From contig NZ_VSWH01000001.1 in NCBI RefSeq assembly GCF_009602705.1, forward strand, positions 4,265,001 through 4,329,000: DNA of 64,000 nt. The letters run 5' to 3'. A program made the position numbers and the translations under genes. Positions 1 through 8,521 of the stretch are shown here, piece by piece. The stretch's first letter is position 1. The number at the start of each line of letters is the position of its first letter. Source of the DNA: Chryseobacterium vaccae (GTDB lineage: Bacteria > Bacteroidota > Bacteroidia > Flavobacteriales > Weeksellaceae). Under the pieces are notes generated by a model. That model was given only the letters and a program-made list of their open reading frames with translations, did no database searches and was not told the origin of the DNA.

Positions 1-5
1 AATTT

Positions 6-13
6 TATCTTTG
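6..13 (+). promoter_or_regulatory. Possible promoter -7 element for the ter cluster
   Basis: TATCTTTG matches the Bacteroidota -7 consensus TAnnTTTG. It lies about 90 nt before the first ter-cluster gene. Any -33 element would be outside the window, so this rests on the -7 match alone. Positions 14-102 hold only a 12-codon open frame (from 21) and look like an AT-rich untranslated leader. Confidence 0.4.
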
Positions 14-102
14 GGAAGAAATGAAAATTAAACACTTGTTGATGATTAAAAATTTTTAAATCTTTTTCAAGAAGCTAAATAAAAACTTTTAACTTAAAAT
101 TA

Positions 103-771
103 TTGAAAACAGATATCGATATTCATAACCACTGTCACTTTTCCTTTGACCTGTGGCTCACCTTAATCAAATCTCATCCTGAATTTAAAGCAAAAAGAGT
201 TGAGCTGTTCTCCTCGTATTTTAATATTGATAAACCAATTGATGAAGTTGCGAAATCCGTAAAATATTATGATGATCTTTGTAATACCATCAATGAGGTG
301 ACCGGAGGGAATATAGATACTTTTGAAATCTATTTATTGATTTTAAGCTCAATGAATGTTGATGTAAAACAGATTGATAAAGAAAATCTGGAAGGATTCT
401 ATCTGAAAAGTGAAGAATTGTTTTTAGAATACAGACCCGTTGTTATTTTTGAAAATGTCCGCAGTTTTTTTGATGAAATTAAAAATCAGGGAAAGACCAT
501 CAATATTTTAAGCAATACAGGTTTTATTAAAGGAACAACGATGAGGAAATTTCTGATCGGTGAAAATCTGGATCAGTATATTGATTTCCATATCTATTCC
601 GATGAAATTAACTGTTCCAAACCGAATCCGCTTATTTTTCAGGAAGTAAAGAATAAGATAACTGATCAGGAGCTGCCGCTTCACCGTATTCTGCATATCG
701 GAGACAATCCCATTGCTGATTATAAAGGAGCGAAAGACTTTGGCTTCAGTGCACACTTACTTAAACACTAA
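103..771 (+). CDS. HAD-superfamily hydrolase of the ter cluster
   Basis: This 222-residue protein is a haloacid dehalogenase-type phosphohydrolase. Motif I is FDLWLT with Asp16 and Thr20, motif II is the Ser of ILSNTG near 135-140, motif III is the Lys of CSKPNP near 171-176, and motif IV is the acidic HIGDNPIADYKGA stretch near 197-210. The start is a TTG at 103; an in-frame stop at 76-78 excludes any upstream ATG and motif I would be lost with a later start. It is the first gene of a run HAD, PRTase-like, TerD, TelA, unknown, TerD, all on one strand. HAD and phosphoribosyltransferase genes are known companions of TerD/TelA, where comparative genomics has proposed a nucleotide- or nucleoside-like metabolite. 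The natural substrate is unknown. No signal peptide is visible, so it should be cytoplasmic. Confidence 0.82.
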   Translation: MKTDIDIHNHCHFSFDLWLTLIKSHPEFKAKRVELFSSYFNIDKPIDEVAKSVKYYDDLCNTINEVTGGNIDTFEIYLLILSSMNVDVKQIDKENLEGFYLKSEELFLEYRPVVIFENVRSFFDEIKNQGKTINILSNTGFIKGTTMRKFLIGENLDQYIDFHIYSDEINCSKPNPLIFQEVKNKITDQELPLHRILHIGDNPIADYKGAKDFGFSAHLLKH

Positions 772-777
772 ATCAAT

Positions 778-1602
778 ATGAACAAGAGATACAGCTTACA
801 CCACATTCATTCGGCGGATGAATTCACTTTTTCGCCCGCAGAATACAGCTATTTCAAATATGGCGATAAGTCGTATGCTGAAAAGTTTGCTAAAGAATTA
901 TTCGATGGCTTTATTGCCGGCTATGAGTACCTTTTAGATACCGATAAAGAGATCGTTGTGCTTCCCAGCCCGTATATGGCGATTCCTACGGCATCTAATT
1001 TTTTATGCTTTTATTTTAAAAAGTATCTGGATTATTTTCTTTTTCAGAAAGGGAAGAGATCTAGCATCCTGTCTAAAATCAACAGAAACCATACCTATAT
1101 CACAGATTATGGGAATCTGAACTTTGAAGACCGTAAAAATCTGATCGCAAACGATACTTATTACATTGATAAAGATTTTTTAAGAGGAAAACTTTGTATT
1201 TTTATAGACGATATAAAAATTACGGGAAGCCACGAATATACGGTACACAAAATTCTGAACGAATACAAGGTAGAAGCAGATTTTATGTTTCTGTATTATG
1301 CAGAACTGATGAACTTTGATATTGATCCGAAAATTGAAAACTTCTTCAATTATTATGCAGTAAAAAATGTAAAACATATTGCAGAAGTAATGCTGAAACC
1401 GGGTTTTCAATTCAATACCAGAATTGTAAAATATATTTTAGGCCTGGATTCAAGTAATTTTGACTATCTTACGTCTAAAGTAAAGAAGGAGCAGATGGAT
1501 CTTCTTCTGGAGCTGGCAATCAGCAATAATTATCATTTAATAAAAGAATACGAAAATAACATCAATTTTTTAACACAAACGGAATTACACTATGGCTATT
1601 AA
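778..1602 (+). CDS. Phosphoribosyltransferase-like protein of the ter cluster
   Basis: This 274-residue cytoplasmic protein carries a PRPP-binding type motif, CIFIDDIKITGSHE, at about residues 139-152: two acidic residues followed by a TGS phosphate loop after a hydrophobic strand, as in type I phosphoribosyltransferases. It starts 6 nt after the HAD gene, and its end overlaps the downstream terD start by 11 nt (ATGGCTATTAA), so translation of the two is probably coupled. Such PRTase-like proteins are recurrent ter-cluster partners and, with the HAD enzyme, are thought to make or recycle a small nucleotide-like compound; that role is inference. The C-terminal third has no motif I recognise. 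The reaction and acceptor base cannot be read from the sequence. Confidence 0.75.
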   Translation: MNKRYSLHHIHSADEFTFSPAEYSYFKYGDKSYAEKFAKELFDGFIAGYEYLLDTDKEIVVLPSPYMAIPTASNFLCFYFKKYLDYFLFQKGKRSSILSKINRNHTYITDYGNLNFEDRKNLIANDTYYIDKDFLRGKLCIFIDDIKITGSHEYTVHKILNEYKVEADFMFLYYAELMNFDIDPKIENFFNYYAVKNVKHIAEVMLKPGFQFNTRIVKYILGLDSSNFDYLTSKVKKEQMDLLLELAISNNYHLIKEYENNINFLTQTELHYGY

Positions 1603-2149
1603 CTTACAAAAAGGACAAAGAGAAAACATTAACGCACCTAAATTCACTGTAGGTTTAGGATGGGATATCAATAATACTTCTACAGGAACTGCATTTGACC
1701 TGGATGCTTCTTTATTCCTGTTGGGTGAAGACAGAAAGCTGGTTTCAGACAACCACTTTATTTTCTATAACAACCTTGAATCTCCGGATAAAGCGGTGAT
1801 CCACACTGGAGATAACCTTACAGGAGAAGGAACGGGAGATGATGAGCAAATCAAAATAGATCTTACAAAAATAGATTCTGCGATCAAGGAAATCACTGTT
1901 GTAGTAACGATCCATGAAGCAGAATCCAGAAAACAGAACTTTGGACAGGTAAGAAATTCTTTCATCAGAATTTTCAATACAGATACGAATGAAGAGATCC
2001 TAAAATATGAATTAGATGAAGATTTCTCAATCGAAACGGCTGTAGAATTCGGAAGAATCTACAATAAAAACGGAGAATGGAAATTTGAGGCGGTAGGCGC
2101 AGGACAGCGTGACGGCCTTGACAAGTTTGTATCAATTTATCAGAATTAA
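1592..2149 (+). CDS. terD: TerD-family calcium-binding stress protein (first copy)
   Basis: This 185-residue TerD-domain protein has the hallmark FDLDAS strand near residues 35-42 and the loop HTGDNLTGEGTGDDEQ near 71-86, whose acidic residues bind Ca2+ in characterised TerD proteins, followed by IKIDL. The length is that of a single TerD domain. It begins inside the last codons of the PRTase-like gene and is followed after 2 nt by telA, so it is in mid-operon. Family knowledge links TerD to tellurite resistance, phage inhibition and general membrane or chemical stress, at or near the inner membrane. Its first nine residues (MAINLQKGQ) are identical to those of the second TerD at 4354, and the DNA there is almost identical too. 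Confidence 0.93.
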   Translation: MAINLQKGQRENINAPKFTVGLGWDINNTSTGTAFDLDASLFLLGEDRKLVSDNHFIFYNNLESPDKAVIHTGDNLTGEGTGDDEQIKIDLTKIDSAIKEITVVVTIHEAESRKQNFGQVRNSFIRIFNTDTNEEILKYELDEDFSIETAVEFGRIYNKNGEWKFEAVGAGQRDGLDKFVSIYQN

Positions 2150-2151
2150 TT

Positions 2152-3321
2152 ATGGACAATCAGGGAAATCAGCCAACAGATCCATATGGGTCTATTGAGC
2201 CTCTTAAAACATTTGAACCGGCTCCAATGACGCCGCCGGTTGAGCCTGCCCAAAATGCAGCACCGCCGGTTCTTGTGGACAGGGAAGGAAATGTAAATCT
2301 GACGCAGATGCAGTCAGATGACCGTCAGAAATATGAAGTTTTGGCTAATTCAATTGATGAAGCCAATCCTGGATCTATCGTAAATTATGGAGCCGAACTT
2401 CAGAAAACACTTTCCAATCAGAGTGACAGCTTTCTAGGAAATGTAAGAAGATCCAATTCAGGAGAAGTTGGTGTATTGATCAACGACCTTTTGGTAGAAC
2501 TTAATTATGTAGACGTAGATGAGCTGAACAGCAATAAAGTAAAAAGTTTCCTAAGCAAACTGCCGTTCATGAAAAAAGTCATAACGCAGGTAGAAAATCT
2601 GTTTACGAAATACGATAAAATCATCAATAATATCGAGCAGATCTCTTACAAGGTAAACGCAGGAATCATTACTTCTACAAAAGATAACGCTGTTCTTCAG
2701 ACGATCTTTGAAAGTAACGTGAACTCTATCAAGCAAATTGAAGACCTTGTGATTGCAGGAAGCCTGAGAATGGAAAGAGCTGCCGCAGAATTGGCTCAGA
2801 TGGAAACTGCTCCGCAGAACTATCAGGATTACCAGATTGCAGATAAAAGAGATTTCATTGCAAGACTGGACCGCAGAATGGCGGATCTTAAAGTGGTGCG
2901 TGTGATCATGATGCAGTCACTTCCGCAGATCAGACTGGTACAGAACAACAACGTTTCTATTGCAGAAAAAGCACAGACGATCCTTACGACAACGCTTCCG
3001 GTATGGAAAAACCAGCTGTCATTGGCTGTAGCGATGTACAGACAGCAGCAGAATATTGAAATTCAGCAGAAAGTATCTTCCACAACAGAAGAGATTTTAA
3101 GAAAGAATGCAGAACGTCTTGGCCAGAATTCAGTGAATGTTGCCAGAGCAAACGAACAAACCATTGTATCTGTAGAAACATTGAAAGAAACAACTTCAAT
3201 GCTTATCAATACGCTGAATGAAGTAAAACAGATTCAGAAACAAGGTGCGGAAAGCAGAAGAAAACTGGATCAGGATCTTCAGACATTAGAACACGAATTA
3301 AAAGCAAACGTAAGAGGTTAA
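2152..3321 (+). CDS. telA: TelA-family toxic anion resistance protein
   Basis: This 389-residue protein is a member of the TelA/toxic anion resistance family. The first 50 residues are rich in Pro and Gln and probably unstructured. The rest is almost all helical, with long amphipathic stretches and a coiled-coil C-terminus (about 300-389). No transmembrane segment or signal peptide is seen. It starts 2 nt after terD. TelA homologues are found with TerD proteins in ter systems and are implicated in resistance to tellurite and other toxic anions and in envelope stress; the molecular mechanism is not established. The match in overall pattern (helical core with ITSTKDNAVLQ and DLKVVRVIMMQSLPQIRLVQNNN segments) is strong. 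Confidence 0.88.
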   Translation: MDNQGNQPTDPYGSIEPLKTFEPAPMTPPVEPAQNAAPPVLVDREGNVNLTQMQSDDRQKYEVLANSIDEANPGSIVNYGAELQKTLSNQSDSFLGNVRRSNSGEVGVLINDLLVELNYVDVDELNSNKVKSFLSKLPFMKKVITQVENLFTKYDKIINNIEQISYKVNAGIITSTKDNAVLQTIFESNVNSIKQIEDLVIAGSLRMERAAAELAQMETAPQNYQDYQIADKRDFIARLDRRMADLKVVRVIMMQSLPQIRLVQNNNVSIAEKAQTILTTTLPVWKNQLSLAVAMYRQQQNIEIQQKVSSTTEEILRKNAERLGQNSVNVARANEQTIVSVETLKETTSMLINTLNEVKQIQKQGAESRRKLDQDLQTLEHELKANVRG

Positions 3322-3361
3322 ATAACAGGATACCAAGGTGGGGGATGATGCAGCAACCATA

Positions 3362-4285
3362 ATGTCTCAGAGCAGAAGAAGATTAACAAAGCTTAAACTT
3401 CTTGCTAATTTTTTTGAACATATTGACATTATATCGATTTACATTAAAACCGATATTATCCATAATCTGTTTCAGGAAAATAAGGCATTGGACTTTAACA
3501 AGCTGGAACTTTTCCACCTTCAGTATACCGACAGCCTGATTGAACTTCTCACGAAGATCAAAAGGCAGAAGGAAAACGAAATGCTGGCTGTCATTAACGA
3601 AATTGGTGTCAACAGCAAATATATTGCAGGTTTTGAGGAAAAAAAAGCAGACAGTTTTGAGACCGACAGGAAAATGTACAGCGGTATATTTTCCCAGCAT
3701 CTGAAAACACTGTATAAAGATCTAACAGAAGACACTTTTACGGTAAATTGGGATAATGTGATGTATTTTCATAAAAAATATGCACAGGAATTTTACCGGA
3801 ATCAGGCAGACGAAACACTGCTGAAGCCGGGCACATTTCCAGCTTATCAATACCGGGATTTTGCCATCGAAAGAAAGCTTTTGGGAAGATTGAATATACA
3901 GGGATTTAAAGTCCGGTTTGTCTGCGGTTATCTTATCGGGATTCATGAGTATGAACTTTTTAAAATCTTTCAGTCTGATGATTATTTCATTTTCAGCATA
4001 GACGATAAAAAGCTCTATCTTTTTGAACATGAACTGGATAAACTGGATATCTCTGAAAATGAATCCAACCAGAGTTCCATTATTAATCAGTTGAAAAATA
4101 AAAATGAACAGCTGGAAGGTTCTATGAACGAAAGAAAACGCACCCTCACCCCGGAAGTGGAAAACGTATTGAAAGACTACCTCCGAAACCTGGAAAATAT
4201 AGACATTATGAGCAAAATATTCGATTTTGATGAAGAAACGAATATCCTGCGCGCAATGCTTAATTTGAATTTGAATAATAATTAA
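3362..4285 (+). CDS. Unknown protein embedded in the ter cluster
   Basis: I do not recognise this protein. With the ATG at 3362 it has 307 residues; the frame can be extended to a GTG at 3338, but the ATG start keeps a normal gap from telA and is preferred. It is mainly charged and helical at the N-terminus (RRRLTKLKLLANFFEH), has a more beta-like middle section near 180-235, and ends with a likely coiled coil plus an Asn/Leu-rich tail. No signal peptide, membrane segment or catalytic motif is evident. It lies between telA and the second terD on the same strand, so it is probably expressed with them and may be a cytoplasmic part of the same stress system. It may be a lineage-specific ter component. 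Confidence 0.8.
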   Translation: MSQSRRRLTKLKLLANFFEHIDIISIYIKTDIIHNLFQENKALDFNKLELFHLQYTDSLIELLTKIKRQKENEMLAVINEIGVNSKYIAGFEEKKADSFETDRKMYSGIFSQHLKTLYKDLTEDTFTVNWDNVMYFHKKYAQEFYRNQADETLLKPGTFPAYQYRDFAIERKLLGRLNIQGFKVRFVCGYLIGIHEYELFKIFQSDDYFIFSIDDKKLYLFEHELDKLDISENESNQSSIINQLKNKNEQLEGSMNERKRTLTPEVENVLKDYLRNLENIDIMSKIFDFDEETNILRAMLNLNLNNN

Positions 4286-4353
4286 ACGAAATTTGAGAAG
4301 CAGATACAGCATTTGCTTTTCGTGAAAATAACAACAATTACAAACATAAAAAA

Positions 4354-4962
4354 ATGGCTATTAACTTACAAAAAGGTCAGAGAATCAACCTTAAAAAGGA
4401 GGACGGCGCAACGCTTAACCAGGCGTGTGTAGGGATCAACTGGGGGGCGATTGAAAAAAAAGGATTATTCGGAACTAAAAAAGAAGCAGTAGACTTAGAC
4501 GGAAGCTGCATTTTATATGACTCAAACAAAAACGTTACAGAAGTAATTTACTTCGGAAACCTTAAATCCAGAAACGGTTCTGTAAAACACAGCGGAGACG
4601 ATCTTACAGGGGACGTAAACGGTGATGACGGACTAGATAATGAAGTAATCACAGTAGATTTCAGCCAGCTGGAACCTAATGTAGAGCATGTTGCATTGGT
4701 ACTGAACAGCTACCAGGGGCAGGACTTCGGAACCATTCCTTTTGCCTCCATCCGTATTTATGAGGGAACACCTACCAATGTGAAAGAAGTTTTTGCTAAA
4801 TATGACGTTGCTAATGATGCTTCTTTCAGCGGTCACGTTGCCATGGTAATGGGAGTATTCTATAAGAGAAACGGAGAGTGGAAGTTCAATGCTATCGGAG
4901 ACCCTACTTCTGACAGAAAACTGGAACAGACTATTCAGACCGTACAAATGAACTATTTGTAA
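4354..4962 (+). CDS. TerD-family calcium-binding stress protein (second copy)
   Basis: This 202-residue TerD-domain protein differs from the first copy by a longer first loop (GINWGAIEKKGLFGTKKEAVDLDGSC, near 25-52) and by an extended acidic loop with HSGDDLTGDVNGDDGLDNE near residues 79-97. These features are seen in TerD-family branches sometimes called TerZ/TerX-like. The acidic residues expected to bind Ca2+ are kept. It starts 68 nt after the unknown gene and is preceded by a small imperfect hairpin (about 4295-4321). A stable hairpin follows at 4993-5026, before terC. The N-terminus is MAINLQKGQRIN, nearly the same as the first copy. Two TerD variants in one operon is common in ter systems and suggests that they form a mixed complex. 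Confidence 0.92.
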   Translation: MAINLQKGQRINLKKEDGATLNQACVGINWGAIEKKGLFGTKKEAVDLDGSCILYDSNKNVTEVIYFGNLKSRNGSVKHSGDDLTGDVNGDDGLDNEVITVDFSQLEPNVEHVALVLNSYQGQDFGTIPFASIRIYEGTPTNVKEVFAKYDVANDASFSGHVAMVMGVFYKRNGEWKFNAIGDPTSDRKLEQTIQTVQMNYL

Positions 4963-4992
4963 TAGACTATCAATCAAAAAAATAAATAAAAC

Positions 4993-5026
4993 AGCAATAC
5001 TTGTACCCCGTACAGCTATTGCTTTT
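4993..5026 (+). terminator. Hairpin between the second terD and terC
   Basis: Outer arms AGCAATA and TATTGCT and inner arms TGTAC and GTACA form a two-part stem around a CCC loop, followed by a short TTTTG. The U-tract is weak, so this may be an attenuator or an mRNA processing or stability element that lowers terC expression, rather than a full terminator. Confidence 0.5.
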
Positions 5027-5050
5027 GTCATATAATAACACATAACTGAA

Positions 5051-6109
5051 GTGGAACATCAAAGTATTTTAGATCTGCACCCTGGCCTGGTGTGGGGATT
5101 CGCGATAACAGTCGTTATCATGCTGCTCCTGGACTTAGGGGTATTTAATAAAAAAAGTCATGAAGTATCATCCAAAGAAGCTACGATTTGGTCTATCGTA
5201 TGGATCTCGCTGTCCATGGTATTCTCAGGAGTTGTTTATTGGGTTTTCAATACAGACGGAACTCCTCAAAGTCATGCCCTGGCGATAGAGAAATTTACAC
5301 AGTATCAGGCGGCCTATTGGATTGAGAAAGCCCTCTCCGTGGATAACTTATTCGTCTTTATTCTTGTTTTCGGATTCTTTAAAGTTCCGAAATACCTTCA
5401 TCACAAAGTTCTCTTCTGGGGAATCATCGGTGCATTGGTATTCAGGGCTATATTTATCTTTGCAGGAGTAGGACTGATTAATCTGACCTATCTTCCTGAA
5501 ATGAATGTCTTCGGAGAAGCCGTAAAAATCAACATAGTAATGACCCTGTTCGGATTATTCCTTGTATATGCAGGGATCAAATCATGGGGTGACGGTGGTG
5601 ACGATGATGATGAAGATTACAGCAATACAGCCGGAGCCAGACTAATCAAAAGTTTCTGGAAAGTTTCCGATAATTACGATGGAGATAAATTCTTCACGAT
5701 TCAGAACGGAATCAAAATGGCAACACCGCTTTTAGTAGTGGTAGGAGTAATTGAATTTACAGACGTTCTTTTCGCAGTAGATTCAATCCCGGCGATCTTT
5801 GCGATCTCTAATGACCCGTTTATCCTGTATACATCGAATATTTTTGCCATCTTAGGACTTAGATCACTCTATTTCCTGTTGGCGAACTTCATCCACATGT
5901 TCAGCAAACTTCCGTACGGACTGGCGATTATCCTGTCTTTTATCGGGGTGAAAATGCTGATCGCACCATGGATCCATATTCCGTCCCCAATTTCCCTGGG
6001 AATTGTAGGAGGAGTATTGGTCATCTCAGTTCTCTTATCCATTATTTTCCCTGAAAAGGAAGACGACGAGAAAGAGAAACTTGACGAGAAAGAAAAACAG
6101 ATAAAATAA
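5051..6109 (+). CDS. terC: TerC-family integral membrane protein
   Basis: This 352-residue polytopic membrane protein belongs to the TerC/Alx family. About eight or nine hydrophobic segments are visible, with the conserved acidic motifs WIEKALSVDNLFVF (near 96-109) and EFTDVLFAVDSIPAIFA (near 235-252) and a very acidic cytoplasmic loop GGDDDDEDY near 177-185. The tail after about residue 335 is charged. The start is a GTG at 5051; the following HPGLVWGFAITVVIMLLLDLGVF is the usual first segment, so the start is likely right. TerC/Alx proteins are implicated in metal (Mn2+) export and in the membrane-associated part of ter resistance. It is the last gene of the cluster, followed directly by a strong terminator. 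Confidence 0.92.
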   Translation: MEHQSILDLHPGLVWGFAITVVIMLLLDLGVFNKKSHEVSSKEATIWSIVWISLSMVFSGVVYWVFNTDGTPQSHALAIEKFTQYQAAYWIEKALSVDNLFVFILVFGFFKVPKYLHHKVLFWGIIGALVFRAIFIFAGVGLINLTYLPEMNVFGEAVKINIVMTLFGLFLVYAGIKSWGDGGDDDDEDYSNTAGARLIKSFWKVSDNYDGDKFFTIQNGIKMATPLLVVVGVIEFTDVLFAVDSIPAIFAISNDPFILYTSNIFAILGLRSLYFLLANFIHMFSKLPYGLAIILSFIGVKMLIAPWIHIPSPISLGIVGGVLVISVLLSIIFPEKEDDEKEKLDEKEKQIK

Positions 6110-6118
6110 TACAAACAA

Positions 6119-6150
6119 CCCCTGGGATTTTTATCCCGGGGGATTTTTTT
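6119..6150 (+). terminator. Rho-independent terminator after terC
   Basis: Arms CCCTGGGAT and ATCCCGGGG (one G-U pair) with a four-base T/A loop are followed by ATTTTTTTT. It closes the ter cluster. Confidence 0.85.
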
Positions 6151-6296
6151 TGATGTAAATAGAGGAGAAGCACTGTTTTGCATAGGAAAAATCAATTTTG
6201 AATCAATAATATCCCACGGAGGAAAAAGATATGGATGTGATCAATTTCCAGCCTCCAGCTTCCCTTCTTCTATTTAATAATAAAAAGACAGACTGG

Positions 6297-6332
6297 TTTG
6301 TCTATTTTCTCTTTTTATTGTATATTTGCAGA
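6297..6332 (+). promoter_or_regulatory. Promoter of the tetR-DUF1348 operon
   Basis: A -33 TTTG near 6297-6300 and a -7 TATATTTG near 6320-6328 with about 20 nt between them fit the Bacteroidota consensus. The promoter lies inside the longest possible open frame (from 6231), which shows that translation must start at the downstream ATG at 6351. Confidence 0.7.
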
Positions 6333-6350
6333 ACACAAAAACAAAATATT

Positions 6351-6878
6351 ATGATATCTCCAAGAGAAAGAATTGTAGAAGCAACATTTGAACTGTTTGC
6401 TAAGCAGGGGTATAACTCTACAGGAATCAACCAGATCATTTCCGATGCAGGAGTAGCAAAAGCCAGCTTTTATCAATACTTCAAGTCCAAAGAAGACCTG
6501 TGTGTAGAATTTCTTAAAGTAAGACATGCTTACTGGTTTGATGAGCTCGAACATTTTTCCGAGAAAAGCCAGGATCTTAAGTCCAGAATACTCATAGCCT
6601 TTGATTTTCTCATTCATATGAATGAAAAAGAAAACTTCAGAGGATGCAGTTTCCTGAATATTCTCTCGGAAATCCCTACAGATAACGTAAAAATAATGAG
6701 GGAGATCATGGAACATAAGGCAGCACTCAGAATGTATTTTCTTGAATTACTGAAAGATGAGACCCTTTCAGATCATGTCTATATGCTTTTTGAGAGCAGT
6801 ATTATTGAAAGTCAGGTCTTCAGATCCAATGAATTAATAGAACGTTCAAAAAAAATAATCATTAATCTAATCCCTTAA
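6351..6878 (+). CDS. TetR/AcrR-family transcriptional regulator
   Basis: This 175-residue protein has a TetR-type helix-turn-helix at residues 7-52 ([46 protein letters not shown]), with the family signature Y..T.I..I...AGV.K.S.Y.YF.SKE. The C-terminal 120 residues are the ligand-binding and dimer part and do not show a known effector. The ATG at 6351 is chosen because a good promoter sits at 6297-6332. The next gene, a DUF1348 protein, starts 2 nt after the stop and is probably co-transcribed, so the regulator may control its own operon. A palindromic operator is not obvious near the promoter. Confidence 0.9.
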   Translation: MISPRERIVEATFELFAKQGYNSTGINQIISDAGVAKASFYQYFKSKEDLCVEFLKVRHAYWFDELEHFSEKSQDLKSRILIAFDFLIHMNEKENFRGCSFLNILSEIPTDNVKIMREIMEHKAALRMYFLELLKDETLSDHVYMLFESSIIESQVFRSNELIERSKKIIINLIP

Positions 6879-6880
6879 AT

Positions 6881-7294
6881 ATGGAACAGAAACATCCCCT
6901 TCCACCTTTCACCCTTGAAACGGCGATACAAAAAATCCAGATGGCAGAAGATGCATGGAACAGTCAGGATCCTGAAAAAGTTTCTAAAGCCTACACACTC
7001 GATAGTGAATGGAGAAACCGGGATACTTTTATCAACGGAAGAGAAGAGATTGTAAAGTTTCTTCAAAGCAAATGGGAAAAGGAACTGGACTATAAGCTTA
7101 AAAAAGAATACTGGGCCCATACAGACAACCGTATTGCAGTACGTTTTGAATATGAATATCGTACAAAAGACGGAAACTGGTTCAGAGCTTATGGAAACGA
7201 AAACTGGGAATTTGATGAAAACGGTTTGATGAAGAAAAGATTTGCAAGCATCAACGATCTGTCCATTAAAGAAGAAGACCGGAAATTTAAATAA
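6881..7294 (+). CDS. DUF1348 protein, SnoaL/NTF2-like fold
   Basis: This 137-residue protein belongs to DUF1348, a branch of the nuclear-transport-factor-2/SnoaL-like fold. Typical features are the start [32 protein letters not shown], the [22 protein letters not shown] segment, and [19 protein letters not shown] strands. The family is small, cytoplasmic and of unknown function; the fold forms a cone with a ligand pocket. It follows the TetR gene by 2 nt, and TetR plus a small NTF2-like protein is a common bacterial pair. An inverted repeat with a T-tract at 7302-7328 ends the unit. Confidence 0.85.
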   Translation: MEQKHPLPPFTLETAIQKIQMAEDAWNSQDPEKVSKAYTLDSEWRNRDTFINGREEIVKFLQSKWEKELDYKLKKEYWAHTDNRIAVRFEYEYRTKDGNWFRAYGNENWEFDENGLMKKRFASINDLSIKEEDRKFK

Positions 7295-7301
7295 ACCCAA
7301 A

Positions 7302-7328
7302 GGGCTGTTATCATGACAGTCTTTTTTG
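7302..7328 (+). terminator. Terminator after the DUF1348 gene
   Basis: GGCTGT and ACAGTC form a six-pair stem with one G-U pair around TATCATG, followed by TTTTTT. Confidence 0.65.
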
Positions 7329-7329
7329 T

Positions 7330-7505
7330 TCCAATGAATTACCTAAAGAAATCATAGATTTCTAAAGACTCATGTGTACTTTTTATGCATAAAGCTTTAA
7401 ACTTATTTCTACTTAAGTGTAAAGCCTTTTATGCCTATGGTGGTTAAAAAAATTCCTTGCCACAGATGTACGAATTTTTTTAATCTCTTGCAGATTTTTT
7501 CTTTT
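7330..7505. repeat. Non-coding stretch resembling dispersed flavobacterial intergenic repeats
   Basis: No credible open frame is present. The segment with ATTCCTTGCCACAG followed by a CTTGCAGATTTTTTC tract (7450-7502) resembles intergenic sequence often dispersed in flavobacterial genomes. This is recognition from memory, not a comparison. Confidence 0.25.
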
Positions 7506-7519
7506 GCGGTAAGTGGAAA

Positions 7520-8521
7520 TTATTTCCCATGCAGAAGCTTATTGATTTTTCTTCTCGTTTGTATGGAAACCTTATAAGCTTCGTCTCTCAGTTTCTGGAT
7601 CTTTCCCACTGGCTGAAAAGCGGCAATACTTTCAAACGGATTAAAAGATAGCAGTTCATTGGTACAGTCCCTCGGGTCAAGCAGGGAATCTTTCATTATT
7701 ACCACCTCACCAATTTTAATAAAAGGAGAATTTTTCCATTCTGTATTCAGCTTATTGACTGGTTGGTCTTTGAGGTCATAGCAAAACTGGATGAAAACAT
7801 CGGCTGCAAAATCATGATCCTTCAAATAGACTTTTACGGCTTCTTTTGTTTTTAATTTATTTCCAAAATGATGATCGGTAGACTTTGGAGTTAATTTTAT
7901 TTTGATGATATGATCTCCAAGGCGGTAAGCGCCTACAGAATGATAATCAAAAGACAGGATAAAATCGTTTCTTTTGCGGAGCAGCTTCAGGATATTTCTT
8001 GCAAAAGATAAGGTGAATAACGATGGAACTATTTTAATGCTTTGAGCAAGGATAGAAAAAAAACTGCTCCATTTTTTCATATAAAACCTGTTCACAGCGG
8101 TAAACAGCTTCAGAAATGTCGAAACTGAATTAACAGGAAATAATGGAAAGTTTACCAATGGAAAATTCGCGATAAGTCCTCCGTTTTCATTCTTTATTTT
8201 TACTGCAAATCCATAAGCCGGAATATCTTTTTTGGAATTTTTAATTTTAAGCTGCGCATTGGAAAGCCGGATGATAAGGTCGAACCTGTCTTTGTCAAAA
8301 AAATAGCGAAGTTCTTCGGGAATATTTTCATCAATATAGAAAAAGCCTTCCGTAACTGCATACGTTTTGGCATGAGCATTTCGGGTAGCGTAATTGACAT
8401 CGCTGATGGAAGAGGACTGTTCAACGAAATCGGCAATACTTTTTTTGTTGATTTCCAAAAGTTTCTTTTCCTCTTCATTCAGTACGTCGAGTTTCTTATT
8501 ATATTTTAGTGGATGTGGCAT
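7520..8521 (-). CDS. Catalase-family (short, y4iL-like) haem protein
   Basis: This 333-residue protein resembles the short catalase-like family rather than true catalases (about 480-700 residues). The distal-His region is NAHAKTYAVTEGFFYI (near 47-62), followed by AYGFAVKIKNENGG (near 101-114), PLVNFPLFPVNS (near 120-131), and the C-terminal FNPFESIAAFQPVGKIQKLRDEAYKVSIQTRR block near 293-324. No signal peptide is seen. Related proteins are annotated as catalase-family or haem-dependent peroxidase-like; some act on lipid hydroperoxides, so H2O2 dismutation should not be assumed. It stands alone and convergent to the DUF1348 unit. A Lys-rich basic patch (KKWSS..., KLLRKRNDF) may favour membrane contact. 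Confidence 0.75.
   Translation of the reverse strand: MPHPLKYNKKLDVLNEEEKKLLEINKKSIADFVEQSSSISDVNYATRNAHAKTYAVTEGFFYIDENIPEELRYFFDKDRFDLIIRLSNAQLKIKNSKKDIPAYGFAVKIKNENGGLIANFPLVNFPLFPVNSVSTFLKLFTAVNRFYMKKWSSFFSILAQSIKIVPSLFTLSFARNILKLLRKRNDFILSFDYHSVGAYRLGDHIIKIKLTPKSTDHHFGNKLKTKEAVKVYLKDHDFAADVFIQFCYDLKDQPVNKLNTEWKNSPFIKIGEVVIMKDSLLDPRDCTNELLSFNPFESIAAFQPVGKIQKLRDEAYKVSIQTRRKINKLLHGK

Noticed and set aside
3722..4312. A 196-codon open frame on the minus strand opposite the unknown ter-cluster gene
   Set aside because: Its composition (very rich in Phe, Ile and Leu with no motif) is what antisense of Lys/Glu-rich coding DNA gives; the plus-strand gene fits the operon.
4295..4321. Imperfect hairpin before the second terD as a terminator
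   Set aside because: Only five strong pairs and no T-tract.
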